Source: Candidatus Latescibacterota bacterium (lineage in GTDB: Bacteria > Krumholzibacteriota > Krumholzibacteriia > WVZY01). Taken from it: a stretch of DNA of 64,000 nt. The stretch covers positions 55,096-119,095 of the forward strand of contig WVZY01000067.1 of the NCBI GenBank assembly GCA_011772205.1, written 5' to 3'. Below, piece after piece: positions 7,748 through 16,533 of the stretch (position 1 is the first letter of the stretch; each line of letters begins with the position of its first letter). Position numbers and translations under genes: made by a program. The notes beneath the pieces were generated by a model, which saw only the letters and a program-made list of their open reading frames with translations, did not search any database and was not told the origin of the DNA.

Positions 7748-8953
7748 ATGCGCTCACTGAAACCGACGGCTGTCTTCTTGTTTCTCCTCTTCCTAAGCTC
7801 TGTCATGATCCCCACCGCTGCTCAAGCGATAAAGTACGAGGTCGTGGTCTTTGATCCGAACTTCCAGCCTCCTCCAGGGGTGTTTTCCAGCGGCAGGTCG
7901 CAGGCAACCCGCATGATCCTCGATCACATCCGATCGAACTTCAGCTGGGCCGACACGACCGTTCAGGTCGGCACTTCGGCGCCTCCCAGTACCGGCGCGA
8001 ACGATGCCGTGAATACGGTCAAGATCCTGGATAGCTACTCCACGTCTTACTTTTCGCATCGTGGTGACGCCGATTGGCAGACGGAAGCCTGGGGCGTGAC
8101 ATACGGCGATGACGAGCATTATGCGTTTGGAAGGGACTTCAACAGCTCGGCACCGTTCCAGTCGGCCAATGCATCCAACGAATATGCCAGGGGTATGGGC
8201 GGTACGATCGCGCACGAGCTCGGTCACGGCCTGAATGCCACCCATACGGGAAATATGAGCGACAAGATGTGCAGTGCTGCCACTGCAGGTGAGAAGGCGA
8301 TCACGGACAGATCCTTCACGCTGGCCAACCAGGCGCGGATGCGGAGCGCGGCAAATGCGGGCGGAGCCGCTCCAGCAGGTGGCAGAGGACGGGAAAGGGT
8401 AACCGTTGTATATTCGCATCTCCCCCCCGGCGTTGATCCAACGATCAAGCAAGAAGACAAATGGTACGTCAACGTGACCATCGAGATGTTGGATCCCGCG
8501 TATGATTTCGGCTATATCAACAGCGCAGGTAATTTCATCCGCCTGGAGGATATCGATTCGTTTTTCGATGTCCAACTTTTCGGCGGCGTCACCTACGAGT
8601 TTGCGCTTAGAGACAAGCTGGACATTACGGCAGTTTATCCGCTCAGCCATTACGGGGAGGCCATTCCGGGCGGCATGGTATTCCCTCCTACAGAGGCCGT
8701 CGCGCCCATTTTGGATGATCTGTACTTCGGTGAGATGGATCTCTGGTTCGAGATTCCCACAGGACCCATGGAGAGTGCGCCAACAGTACCCGTGAACGTC
8801 CATCTTTCCACCGAGGGAAACAATGGATTTGTAAAGCTTCCATACACGCAGATCCCCATGCTCCAGCATTGGGGAATGGTGCTGCTGGCCTTGATCCTGA
8901 TCGGATTTGCCATCTACCGAATTCGAGCACGGACAGCGAAGTCCGCTGCCTAA
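7748..8953 (+). CDS. Exported zinc-metalloprotease-like protein with an IPTL-CTERM-like tail
   Basis: The 401-residue product has an N-terminal signal peptide (to about residue 27), then a domain with HELGHGLNATH at residues 156-166. This gives the three His and the Glu of a metzincin-type zinc site, followed by a Met-containing MSDKMC that could be the Met-turn; the residue normally Gly in HExxHxxGxxH is Asn here. Residues about 225-370 repeat the unknown domain of the preceding lipoprotein. The end reads IPMLQHWGM, a hydrophobic helix, then RIRAR, the plan of IPTL-CTERM sorting tails. It is therefore probably a surface-sorted protease, but activity is inferred. GGGAGGG precedes the ATG. Confidence 0.72.
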   Translation: MRSLKPTAVFLFLLFLSSVMIPTAAQAIKYEVVVFDPNFQPPPGVFSSGRSQATRMILDHIRSNFSWADTTVQVGTSAPPSTGANDAVNTVKILDSYSTSYFSHRGDADWQTEAWGVTYGDDEHYAFGRDFNSSAPFQSANASNEYARGMGGTIAHELGHGLNATHTGNMSDKMCSAATAGEKAITDRSFTLANQARMRSAANAGGAAPAGGRGRERVTVVYSHLPPGVDPTIKQEDKWYVNVTIEMLDPAYDFGYINSAGNFIRLEDIDSFFDVQLFGGVTYEFALRDKLDITAVYPLSHYGEAIPGGMVFPPTEAVAPILDDLYFGEMDLWFEIPTGPMESAPTVPVNVHLSTEGNNGFVKLPYTQIPMLQHWGMVLLALILIGFAIYRIRARTAKSAA

Positions 8954-9000
8954 AGGTGGGCTAAACAGCGCTTTATTCTGTCAGAGTTTGGTTTTAAAAT

Positions 9001-9038
9001 CTTCCTCGGGCTTCCTTCTGAGCTCGAGGAAGTTTTTT
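9001..9038 (+). terminator. Rho-independent terminator after the metalloprotease-like gene
   Basis: CTTCCTCG (9001-9008) pairs perfectly with CGAGGAAG (9025-9032) and is followed directly by six T residues (9033-9038). Confidence 0.8.
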
Positions 9039-9088
9039 CTATATGAGTTTTTCGTTGCTTGGAAATACGTTGGCCCGCTCATGAAGAG

Positions 9089-10219
9089 ATGAATATTTGC
9101 CTGATTACACCGGCGTTCCCCTTGGATGAAGAAGACTACCGGGCGGCATTCAGCCTCGACTTCGCGCGCGTTATAGAAAAGAGGGGGCATAAGATTATTG
9201 TCCACACACCGGACCGGGAAGGCGAGAAAGTCGATCTCGGGCTCGACATCATCTGGTTTCGATGGTCCGGTGGACGTAAGGCAATCGCGAGAACACGATT
9301 CTGGCATCCCAGGGATGTGTACGACCTGCTGAGCCTCATCAAAAATGGCACGGCCAGCCTCCTGCGCTTGATCGAGCGCGAAAAGATCGACGCGTGCTTG
9401 GCGCTGTGGGCGATTCCATGCGGCGTTTTTGCTTACCGCGCTTTCAAAAAAACAGGCGTGCCATATAGTGTGTGGGCATTGGGATCGGATATTTGGACGT
9501 ATGGTAACGTCCCTATATTTCGGAAAATCATTTTCACTGTCTTCAAACATGCAATGCGTTGCTATGCAGATGGATTCGGTCTGGCAAAAAAAGTTGAACG
9601 CATCGCGCAGAGAAACTGCACCTTCCTGCCGACGTCCCGGAAGCTACCGCCGCCTCAAGACGGTGCTCCAAACAAAGATGAAAATCAAACGCGTTTTCTT
9701 TTTGTGGGACGTTTTGACCGGGTGAAGGGCGCGGAGTCCCTCATCGAAGCATCCGCTGCGCTCAAGGAAAAACGGGATGATTTTACCGTTGAGATACGCG
9801 GTGAGGGTCCCCTGGAAAGGCGCTTGCGGAAACGGATAGATGCCCTTGGACTATCGAACGCTGTTCATTTGAGCGGCCGATTGAGCCGGCAAGCGTTTTC
9901 GAACGAGCTGAAGCAGGCGGATGCTCTGGTCATCCCTTCGTCGATGGAAAGCATCCCCGTAGTAATGACGGACGCGCTTCAGAAAGGCGTCCCGGTCATC
10001 GTGAGCAACGTGGGAGATATGGGCTATCTCGTTAGAACCTTTGGGGTCGGCCAGGTCTTCGAGCCCGGTGATGTGGGGGGCCTTGCGGACAGCATGAATC
10101 AATTCATCGGATCGAAGACGGGATTCGAGAAGCGAATTCCCGAGCTCGTCGAGGAAATCAGCATCGAGCGCGCAGCCGATATCTACTTGCGCTCTCTTAA
10201 AAAGAAACATGATGAATAA
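9089..10219 (+). CDS. Glycosyltransferase family 4 (GT-B fold)
   Basis: The protein begins MNICLITPAFP, the usual first strand of a GT-B enzyme. The C-terminal half carries FLFVGRFDRVKGAESLIEA (about residues 208-226), then ALVIPSSMESIPVVMTDAL, which is the donor-nucleotide region of GT4 enzymes. Such enzymes transfer a sugar from a nucleotide donor during assembly of surface glycans at the inner face of the membrane. The frame stays open upstream to a TTG at 9059, but ATG 9089 gives the family N-terminus. It overlaps the next gene by 11 bases and starts a co-directional run to 13153, so it probably belongs to a glycan assembly operon. The sugar and acceptor are unknown. Confidence 0.85.
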   Translation: MNICLITPAFPLDEEDYRAAFSLDFARVIEKRGHKIIVHTPDREGEKVDLGLDIIWFRWSGGRKAIARTRFWHPRDVYDLLSLIKNGTASLLRLIEREKIDACLALWAIPCGVFAYRAFKKTGVPYSVWALGSDIWTYGNVPIFRKIIFTVFKHAMRCYADGFGLAKKVERIAQRNCTFLPTSRKLPPPQDGAPNKDENQTRFLFVGRFDRVKGAESLIEASAALKEKRDDFTVEIRGEGPLERRLRKRIDALGLSNAVHLSGRLSRQAFSNELKQADALVIPSSMESIPVVMTDALQKGVPVIVSNVGDMGYLVRTFGVGQVFEPGDVGGLADSMNQFIGSKTGFEKRIPELVEEISIERAADIYLRSLKKKHDE

Positions 10220-10931
10220 GGATCGACGCCATGATATCGATATTTTTTCCGCAGCGGACCGCCGCGGTATAGGCATGCTGGACGCTCGTGACAGCAGGGG
10301 AAACAAAAACGCGTACGTTGACCTGCTGCAAAAACTCGCTATCGAGGATTGCTATTCGTTCTCCGGCAACGAAACGATTCTCGAGTACGGGTGCGGAACA
10401 GGGAGGATTTCACATTGGCTCGGAGACCGGTCCGCTCGGGTTATCGCCGCAGATCCGGAGATGCGCCTCCTGAAGATCGCCAGTGAAAAAAGCCGGCATT
10501 CGAATGTATTGTACGTTCAGATTGAAGAAAGCGGCTTTCCGTTCGCCAAGTCTGCATTTGATGTGATCACTTGCATCGGCTTGTTCCGGCTCGTCACAAA
10601 ATCGGAGATCCATTCGATCCTCTCCGGTATCAAGCAAACATTGAAACCCGGTGGGCACCTTATCTGCATAGATAAGGTTTACAACAAAAAACGTCCTGAG
10701 CATTATACGCTCGACGAATACGCTGAGTTTTTCAGTGCCCATGGATTGACGAAGCGCAGCGTGGTGCCCATTAGGAAAGGGCATTGGATTCCGCTGTATC
10801 TGGTTTTCATCGGATTCGTACCAAGGAGTTGGTTTTCCCACCTGGCAAGGTACGAGCTCAAGAAGCGGCCCAGGCAGAGAGCGTCTAGCTGGGATTATTA
10901 TCAGTACCTTTTTCACTATAAGATAGAGTGA
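10209..10931 (+). CDS. Class I SAM-dependent methyltransferase
   Basis: The 240-residue protein has the SAM-binding motif ILEYGCGTGRIS (about residues 57-68), then VIAADPE for the ribose-binding acidic residue and LKPGGHLICID as the late strand of the fold. It should methylate a small molecule or a glycan using S-adenosylmethionine. It overlaps the preceding glycosyltransferase by 11 bases, which points to translational coupling and a shared pathway. The C-terminal part (about residues 150-240) is basic and rich in aromatic residues but has no motif I can name. The acceptor cannot be told from sequence. Confidence 0.82.
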   Translation: MMNKDRRHDIDIFSAADRRGIGMLDARDSRGNKNAYVDLLQKLAIEDCYSFSGNETILEYGCGTGRISHWLGDRSARVIAADPEMRLLKIASEKSRHSNVLYVQIEESGFPFAKSAFDVITCIGLFRLVTKSEIHSILSGIKQTLKPGGHLICIDKVYNKKRPEHYTLDEYAEFFSAHGLTKRSVVPIRKGHWIPLYLVFIGFVPRSWFSHLARYELKKRPRQRASSWDYYQYLFHYKIE

Positions 10932-10968
10932 TGCGGAATCGAAAAATGCATTCACGCTTTCTGCCCGA

Positions 10969-12219
10969 ATGGGACAAACCAAGGAAATCCAGGAATTGAA
11001 TGAAAAAAGGGCACCTGTCGTCATTCTCGCAGCGGGAAGCAACATTACGACGCTTGCCCTGGCTCGTTGTTTTCGGGGAACGGGGATTCCTGTCTTATGT
11101 GTGGACCTCGACGGAGGGGCAAACCTCCTGAGGAGCGCTCGATCCATCCAAGAAACATTTTCCATCGGAACTCTTACGTCAAGCTCGAACCGGTTCCTGA
11201 ACCGTTTTCTCGATCTGGCCGATCGGTTGAAGCGTGATTGGGGCCAGCGGCTTCTTCTGTTTCCAACGGAAGACACGGGACTCCGGTTTTGCGTCGATCA
11301 ATTCGATGAGTTCAAGAAACGCTTCGTGGTATTAGGAGACACCGAAGAAAGGGATGTTGCGAAATTCTTTGATAAAGGCAGGTTCTTTTCGATGCTTTCC
11401 GGAGAAGTGGCCGTTTGTCCGTGGACCCGGTTCTTCGACAGCAAGGATATGCTATTCCAATCGGCGGATGAGATCCCTTTCCCGGTCGTAGTCAAACCGG
11501 CGAGGAAAGACATCCACCTCACTTTCCAGAAGCGATTCGGCGCCAAGCTCGCGCTTGCCGAATCCTTCTCTGCACTTCAGAGGATTTTCGAAGATTGGCT
11601 TCCCACGGATGGTGTAGTACTCCAAGAGTTATTGAGCCATAAAGAGGGAGATGAAGTGTGCTGGTGCGGTTATCGAAGCCGCGAGGGGCGAATCACAGGT
11701 ATGACGGTGAGAGAGCTCCGCAAATATCCCCGGATCGGGGGGACCGCGACATTCGTGCGATCGGAAGAGATACCTCGATTACACGAGTACGCTTCGCAGA
11801 TCCTCAACTCGATGGATTTCTGGGGAATCTGTGAGCTGGAATTTCTCCCAAAGCAAGGTGCTTATAAGATTCTTGAATGCAATGCACGGCCGTGGCTCCA
11901 GATTGGATTGGCGCTCGAGGCAGGCTTGAACGTGCCGCTATTGGCCTATTCAGATATTGATGGGGTCGATTACAACCTTCCCGCAGGAAAACCGAAGGAG
12001 AATATCTACTGGATGAGTCCGGAATATGATGCGTTGCGGTGTCTTTTTGGGGATAAGAAACGTCGATTGTTTGCAAACCTTCTCGAATGGCGCCGGGATC
12101 TGAGGCGTGCGGATGATATCGGGCTATGGGATCTGAAGGAACCGCGTCTCGTCGCGGCGCGCTTGAGTTCCTATCCTGGGAAATTATGGAAGCACCGCTC
12201 GCTGTTCAGAGCTCGATAG
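10969..12219 (+). CDS. ATP-grasp family carboxylate ligase-like protein
   Basis: The 416-residue product starts with an Rossmann-like segment (VVILAAGSNITTLALARC) and continues as an ATP-grasp enzyme: FPVVVKPARKD for the ATP-binding lysine, VVLQELL before the lid, and ELEFLP then ILECNARPWLQ for the metal-binding Glu and Asn. ATP-grasp enzymes join a carboxylate to an amine or thiol through an acyl phosphate. Similar stand-alone proteins occur in capsule and exopolysaccharide loci, where they may add amino acids to sugars; that is an inference from its place between a methyltransferase and a flippase-like protein. Substrate unknown. Confidence 0.75.
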   Translation: MGQTKEIQELNEKRAPVVILAAGSNITTLALARCFRGTGIPVLCVDLDGGANLLRSARSIQETFSIGTLTSSSNRFLNRFLDLADRLKRDWGQRLLLFPTEDTGLRFCVDQFDEFKKRFVVLGDTEERDVAKFFDKGRFFSMLSGEVAVCPWTRFFDSKDMLFQSADEIPFPVVVKPARKDIHLTFQKRFGAKLALAESFSALQRIFEDWLPTDGVVLQELLSHKEGDEVCWCGYRSREGRITGMTVRELRKYPRIGGTATFVRSEEIPRLHEYASQILNSMDFWGICELEFLPKQGAYKILECNARPWLQIGLALEAGLNVPLLAYSDIDGVDYNLPAGKPKENIYWMSPEYDALRCLFGDKKRRLFANLLEWRRDLRRADDIGLWDLKEPRLVAARLSSYPGKLWKHRSLFRAR

Positions 12220-12223
12220 GAAA

Positions 12224-13153
12224 ATGGGGTACAAAAAGCCTATAAAAATCGTCTTGGCCCTCGGCATAGGAGCTATTGTTCTCTATTATATTGTACAAAC
12301 CCTTATCCAAAACGCGGACCAACTCAGGGAATATGAATTTGTTTTTCGATCCGATTTTCTCATCGTTTCTTTCGTCCTGCTCCTTGTAAGCCACATTTTC
12401 CTCCCCCTGATCTGGAAGCGCATCTTGAGTTGCTTCAATGTGAACGTCGGTTATGCGGACGCCTTGGAAATCCTCTTTTTGAGCTACCTCGCAAGATATA
12501 TCCCGGGAAAAGTGTTTACCGTGGTGAGCCAAGTAGGACTTGCAAAGGAAAAGCAGATATCCATGGAGGTTTCCCTTACAACAGCTGTTATCTACCAGCT
12601 ACTCGGCGTCTTCGTTGGCTTCGAGGTCTTTATTCTGACGTTCATTCTCTGGCCGGAAGTGGCGCTCTCTCTCAAAGCTACGGCCGTGGCTGCCGGATTG
12701 ATCGTTTTAATCATATCCACTCGAACGGGAGTCATTGTGCGGCTCGTCAAGTTTGCCATCCGGAGGATCAAGGGGAGTGACGCGATATTCGAGCTTTCCG
12801 GCAGAGAGTCGTTGAGGCTTCAGGGATTCCTGCTTATCAGTTGGATCTGGTACGCCGTGGCCCTTCACTTTTTGTTGAATGCATTTGCTGAAATGCCATT
12901 TGTCAATACCCTGATCATAATGGGGATCCAGGCAATCTCTTGGCTTATCAGCTACTACGTGCTGATTGCGCCGGGCGGGATAGGCGTTCGAGAAGGCGTT
13001 CAGATTATCATGTTGAAAAAGCTGTTCCTTCCGACGCTTTCCGTTCTTATTCCCGTGGTGCTGCGACTGTGGATGACGATGGGGGATGTTTTGATTTTTC
13101 TCGTTGGCTTGGGTGTCAGATATGGCAGGCGGGCAAAACGTCCGGTGCTCTAG
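12224..13153 (+). CDS. LPG synthase TM/AglD-type flippase-like membrane protein
   Basis: This 309-residue protein is almost wholly hydrophobic with about eight membrane segments. It has YLARYIPGKVFTVVSQV and a late APGGIGVREG motif, both typical of the lysylphosphatidylglycerol synthase TM family (UPF0104/AglD). Members move lipid-linked substrates across the membrane or support glycan assembly. It starts 4 bases after the ATP-grasp stop, so it is probably co-translated with it. With the glycosyltransferase and methyltransferase upstream it completes a small glycan or glycolipid cassette. It lacks the soluble synthase domain of full-length MprF, so a flippase-like role is more likely than lipid aminoacylation. 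Confidence 0.8.
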   Translation: MGYKKPIKIVLALGIGAIVLYYIVQTLIQNADQLREYEFVFRSDFLIVSFVLLLVSHIFLPLIWKRILSCFNVNVGYADALEILFLSYLARYIPGKVFTVVSQVGLAKEKQISMEVSLTTAVIYQLLGVFVGFEVFILTFILWPEVALSLKATAVAAGLIVLIISTRTGVIVRLVKFAIRRIKGSDAIFELSGRESLRLQGFLLISWIWYAVALHFLLNAFAEMPFVNTLIIMGIQAISWLISYYVLIAPGGIGVREGVQIIMLKKLFLPTLSVLIPVVLRLWMTMGDVLIFLVGLGVRYGRRAKRPVL

Positions 13154-13167
13154 CTGTTGTTCGCTAT

Positions 13168-13385
13168 TTAGCGGAAGGCCCCGTGGGGGGTTCCTCACCA
13201 CGCTCCCGCCTCGCGCGGGCTTCTCGCCTTCGGCGGAGGATCCACGCTCGCTCCGCGTAACGGTTCGTCACCCCCCAAGGAGCCTTCCCGCTTGCTTCCA
13301 CGTAACGGTTCATCACCCCCCTCACGCAGCACTCCACGCTCGCTCCGCGCAATGGTTCATCATCCCCGCGGGCTTTCCCGGTCGA
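13168..13385. repeat. Dispersed GC-rich intergenic repeat, copy A
   Basis: The gap between the flippase-like gene and the facing GT2 gene is filled by a repeat seen in four other gaps. The core read here is CGCTCGCTCCGCGTAACGG followed by TTCGTCACCCCCC, beside a GCCTTCGGCGGAGGATCC arm. Three partial, degenerate core units follow each other. Reading frames inside it are artefacts. Confidence 0.85.
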
Positions 13386-13402
13386 AAGATGAAGTATCGA
13401 GG

Positions 13403-14377
13403 CTAGTCTTCCAGCTTTTTCAGAATAGCGCGGTTCTCTCTTTGCGTTCGGATGATTTCGTTTCTCACCCGGACGAGCAGAATAGACATAAAACCGAAAG
13501 CGAGTATTTGGAATCCGCCCAAGATCAAAATGACGACCAGCGTCATCAGTGGACGTTCGGGATTGAGTTCGCCGGCGAAGCGAAGATAGGTAATATACAC
13601 TCCACCAATCAGCCCGGCGAGCAAGAGCAGCACTCCCAAAGAGCCGAAGATGAAGATCGGTCTCTCGAGCATCCATAGAATCATATGTCCCCACACCATT
13701 CTTCGAATCGTAAGCGCCGCCCTCCTTTTACCGGATCCTTCTTTGTGGGATTCCCATTTCAGCGTGGCAGGGATCTCGCCGATTCTATAACCGAGGACCA
13801 GTGCTTTGAAGAGCACCTCGACGTGAAACTCTTTGCCCTCAGATTCGATCTCGATGGCGTCTAATACTTCTCTTCGATAGCAGCGTGTCATCCCGCTGAC
13901 CATCGTGATATCGGCGGGGATCGTCGATGTGAGAAACTTGTTGCCTATTCGGCTGATCAATGCACGTCTGAACGGAACGTTGACCAGCTTCCCTTCTCGC
14001 ATGAAAGGCGATGCAACAATTATGTCTCTATCGCTTTCTTCAAGGGCCGTAACCATCCGGATTATGATGTCGGCGCCCCAGCTGAGATCCGCTTCGGTTG
14101 AGACCACGATATCTCCGATTGCGGCTCCGAAACCGCTGCGAAGTGCGTATCCTCTTCCCCGATTTTCTTTATAGGAAATATAGCGGATGCGTGAATCAGA
14201 TGATGCCAGTGCTTCTACAGCCTCACGGGTGCCGTCCGTGCTGCCGTCGTTGATCAAAACGATTTCCCAGTCACGCTCCCAATTCTCCAGAGATGACACT
14301 AGAGAATCGATGTTATTTTCTAATTTAGCTTCCTCGTTAAAGCAAGGGATAACGATTGAAATTCCTGGTTGCGCCAT
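13403..14377 (-). CDS. Glycosyltransferase family 2 with C-terminal membrane anchor
   Basis: The N-terminal GT-A domain begins ISIVIPCFNEEAKL (about residues 6-19) and has VLINDGSTDGT, the nucleotide-binding DGS motif, and STEADLSWGAD as the metal-binding acidic site. This is the plan of dolichyl/polyprenyl-phosphate sugar synthases, which charge a lipid carrier with mannose or glucose. Two hydrophobic segments (about residues 225-255 and 275-300) anchor the C-terminus. The ATG at 14377 is preceded by AGAGG. It faces the glycan cassette at 9089-13153 across repeat copy A, so a role in the same glycan system is plausible but not shown. Confidence 0.85.
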   Translation of the reverse strand: MAQPGISIVIPCFNEEAKLENNIDSLVSSLENWERDWEIVLINDGSTDGTREAVEALASSDSRIRYISYKENRGRGYALRSGFGAAIGDIVVSTEADLSWGADIIIRMVTALEESDRDIIVASPFMREGKLVNVPFRRALISRIGNKFLTSTIPADITMVSGMTRCYRREVLDAIEIESEGKEFHVEVLFKALVLGYRIGEIPATLKWESHKEGSGKRRAALTIRRMVWGHMILWMLERPIFIFGSLGVLLLLAGLIGGVYITYLRFAGELNPERPLMTLVVILILGGFQILAFGFMSILLVRVRNEIIRTQRENRAILKKLED

Positions 14378-14451
14378 GAAATACCTCTTTCATCACTGAT
14401 GAAACGGATTTCTTGCGGGCCGAGATCCAGTAGTGATCGAGTAGGGTGCCC

Positions 14452-14748
14452 TCAAACCTCTTCTACGAGATCGAGAAACCGGCTGTAGGGAATGGCCGTC
14501 CAACTCTCGGCCTGAAGAGCGCCAGATGATAAAGTGATAATCGAAACTTTAGCGGCGATTTCTTCGTTCGGTGCTTCGAAAATGTCCATGAAGTCGTAGG
14601 GACCGAGCAGCGCATAGTGGGCAATCCACTTGACTTCAGGACACTTCTCGGACACTTTCTGCATCCACTTTTTGCCGATTTTTTCTCGGTGTTTGATGTC
14701 CCTAGTTATCTCGGGCGTGAGTTTCGTCATGAGGACGTATGTGGCCAT
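14452..14748 (-). CDS. GYD domain protein
   Basis: This 98-residue protein starts MATYVLMTKLTPE and contains the GPYDFMDIFEAP segment that is the GYD core, followed by SSGALQAESWTAIP. The family is a small ferredoxin-like fold of unknown role, widespread in bacteria and archaea. The start is well supported by GGAGG at 14753-14757. It has its own promoter (14815-14844) and lies between a glycosyltransferase and a polyprenyl synthase with no overlap with either. No catalytic residues are recognised. Confidence 0.8.
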   Translation of the reverse strand: MATYVLMTKLTPEITRDIKHREKIGKKWMQKVSEKCPEVKWIAHYALLGPYDFMDIFEAPNEEIAAKVSIITLSSGALQAESWTAIPYSRFLDLVEEV

Positions 14749-14814
14749 CTTGAACCTCCGGTGGGTGTAGGAGTACCGGGCGCGAATAGGACGTCATTTC
14801 CTCTTTACACGTTT

Positions 14815-14844
14815 ATTCTATCCCCGGACGGGGCTATTCGTCAA
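14815..14844 (-). promoter_or_regulatory. Promoter for the GYD protein gene
   Basis: On the minus strand TTGACG (14839-14844) and TAGAAT (14815-14820) are 18 bases apart, about 65 bases before the ATG at 14748. Confidence 0.5.
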
Positions 14845-14891
14845 ATTACTTCGGAAGGAAATAGAGTTATAGGAATGAAGGATTCTGATGC

Positions 14892-15908
14892 TTAACCGGA
14901 AGCAGCAAATCTGACGAAATTTTGAGTCTGATTGTTCGTGTAGTTTTTTAGGTCTTCGATGATACAGAAAAGGAGATCGCGCGCCTCGCCGGGCTGAAAT
15001 CGGTGGAGTGTCTGGGCTGCATTATCCAGATGCTTGTCTATTCCTTTGGTGCACTGGTTGATCGTTCCCGTCTCGTTGAATAGGGAGACGATGTATACCT
15101 CGTTGGCGGGTGAAAAATCCCCCTCTTCGATGATTTTCACCAACCGGTCTTTATGGCCGTCCTCGAGATTGGACAGCACTTTTATAACGGGGAGGGAAAT
15201 GTAACCGTTCTGGAGATCGCAATCGAGCGTCTGATTGGGATGGGCCATCATATCGTCGAGATCGTCGATCATTTGAAATGCCATCCCGAGGTTCCAGCCG
15301 AAATGACCCAGCATGTCTGCGTATTCAGAGCGGTAGCTCAGAGCACCAACCTTGCAGCTGAGCGCGAACAAGGATGCGCTCTTCTCGGAAATAATCTCGT
15401 AATACGTGGCTTCGTTCAGGTCGAAGTTGAATTTATGGAGGGTTTCGAGACTTTCTCCGCGAACAAGAACGCGAATCGTCCTCAAGAATTCGGGCATTGT
15501 ATGCTTGAGGCGGCTTCTTTCGACCAAATGGAGCGCTTCGGCAAGCGCGAAGTCTCCGGCGAGCACGGATGCATGGCTGCCGTACTTGACCCGGGCGCTT
15601 ACACTCCTTCGCCGGATGTCCACTTCATCGATCACGTCGTCATGGAAAAGTGTGGCGAGGTGGATCAGTTCTACAGCTCCGGCAAGGTCCAGGAGCGGGC
15701 TTTCAATATCGTCGATGGGCTTACAGTCGGGGACCTGAGACGTAAGTATCAAGAGAGCTGGCCTCAGGCGCTTTCCTCCATTCTCGAAGCTCTCGAGGGC
15801 GATCGCCGCTTCGCGGATCGTGCTTTTCCGGAGAATTTCGAGAACGACAGAATTGCACCTATCGATTACTTCTTGGAGGACGGCGTATTTCTTAAGAGAT
15901 TCGATCAT
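14892..15908 (-). CDS. Polyprenyl diphosphate synthase
   Basis: The 338-residue protein has the two aspartate-rich motifs of trans-isoprenyl synthases. The first, LFHDDVIDEVDIRRR, lies near residues 92-106; the second, QMIDDLDDM, near residues 213-221. A GGKRLRPAL motif for diphosphate binding lies near residues 44-52. Such enzymes extend allylic diphosphates with isopentenyl diphosphate to make quinone side chains or lipid carriers; the chain length cannot be read with confidence. The DDLDD motif is not followed by the usual KxxG, giving a divergent second site. Its ATG lies inside the end of the GbsR/MarR-like gene (17-base overlap), so the two are translationally coupled. Confidence 0.85.
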   Translation of the reverse strand: MIESLKKYAVLQEVIDRCNSVVLEILRKSTIREAAIALESFENGGKRLRPALLILTSQVPDCKPIDDIESPLLDLAGAVELIHLATLFHDDVIDEVDIRRRSVSARVKYGSHASVLAGDFALAEALHLVERSRLKHTMPEFLRTIRVLVRGESLETLHKFNFDLNEATYYEIISEKSASLFALSCKVGALSYRSEYADMLGHFGWNLGMAFQMIDDLDDMMAHPNQTLDCDLQNGYISLPVIKVLSNLEDGHKDRLVKIIEEGDFSPANEVYIVSLFNETGTINQCTKGIDKHLDNAAQTLHRFQPGEARDLLFCIIEDLKNYTNNQTQNFVRFAASG

Positions 15909-16461
15909 CCGCTCTTTGAATCTTTCCGGGCTTTTGGATTTTCAGCTCGTCAAGGGGGATGCTTTCTTTGGAGGCACCGTCGATAAATGCGCTGAAAATA
16001 CCCTCGACGGTCACGATCAGAGCCTGGAGCGCTTTCAGCCGGTCGTAGTACAAGGTAAATGGATCCTCGTCAACAGCATGATCTTGGGGTTCCACGGCAG
16101 CGGCGGATAGTGCCTTTTCGACAATTTCTATGGCTGGGTCCAATTCCCTTTTCTTCTTCTCGGCTACCAGCCGCTTGGCTACTTTCGCTATGTCGTCCTC
16201 ACCTGTGTAAAAGTCTCGCCGATCTCCTCGAATGACAACTTTTCTTACGACCCCCAGGTCCTGAAGTGATCTAACGTTCAGGCTGATGTTACTCCTGCTC
16301 GTTTTGAGTTTTTCGGACATGTCTTCGAGAGATAGCGGACGGCTACTTAGATATAAAAGAGCGTAGATCTCGGCCATGACCTTGCTCATTCCCCAAGCGC
16401 TGGCCATTCTTCCCCAGCCCTCTATAAATATGTCAAGGGGATTTTCGTCGAGAGAGCGCAC
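15892..16461 (-). CDS. GbsR/MarR-family transcriptional regulator
   Basis: The 189-residue protein has a winged helix-turn-helix in the first 90 residues (AEIYALLYLSSRPLSLEDMS, then TSRSNISLNVRSLQDLGVV). The N-terminal GWGRMASAWG is characteristic of the GbsR subgroup, some of which repress choline or osmolyte genes. The rest is helical and probably mediates dimerisation. The GTG start at 16461 gives the family N-terminus. It overlaps the polyprenyl synthase by 17 bases, so it may control isoprenoid or membrane genes. A promoter (16534-16562) and a possible ATTCC/GGAAT operator (16468-16491) lie upstream. Confidence 0.8.
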   Translation of the reverse strand: MRSLDENPLDIFIEGWGRMASAWGMSKVMAEIYALLYLSSRPLSLEDMSEKLKTSRSNISLNVRSLQDLGVVRKVVIRGDRRDFYTGEDDIAKVAKRLVAEKKKRELDPAIEIVEKALSAAAVEPQDHAVDEDPFTLYYDRLKALQALIVTVEGIFSAFIDGASKESIPLDELKIQKPGKIQRADDRIS

Positions 16462-16533
16462 TGTATTATTCCTAATCTAATAAAATGGAATGAATTACAA
16501 ATCGTGCTAAACGTACTGAATGAGTAGAAAAAT

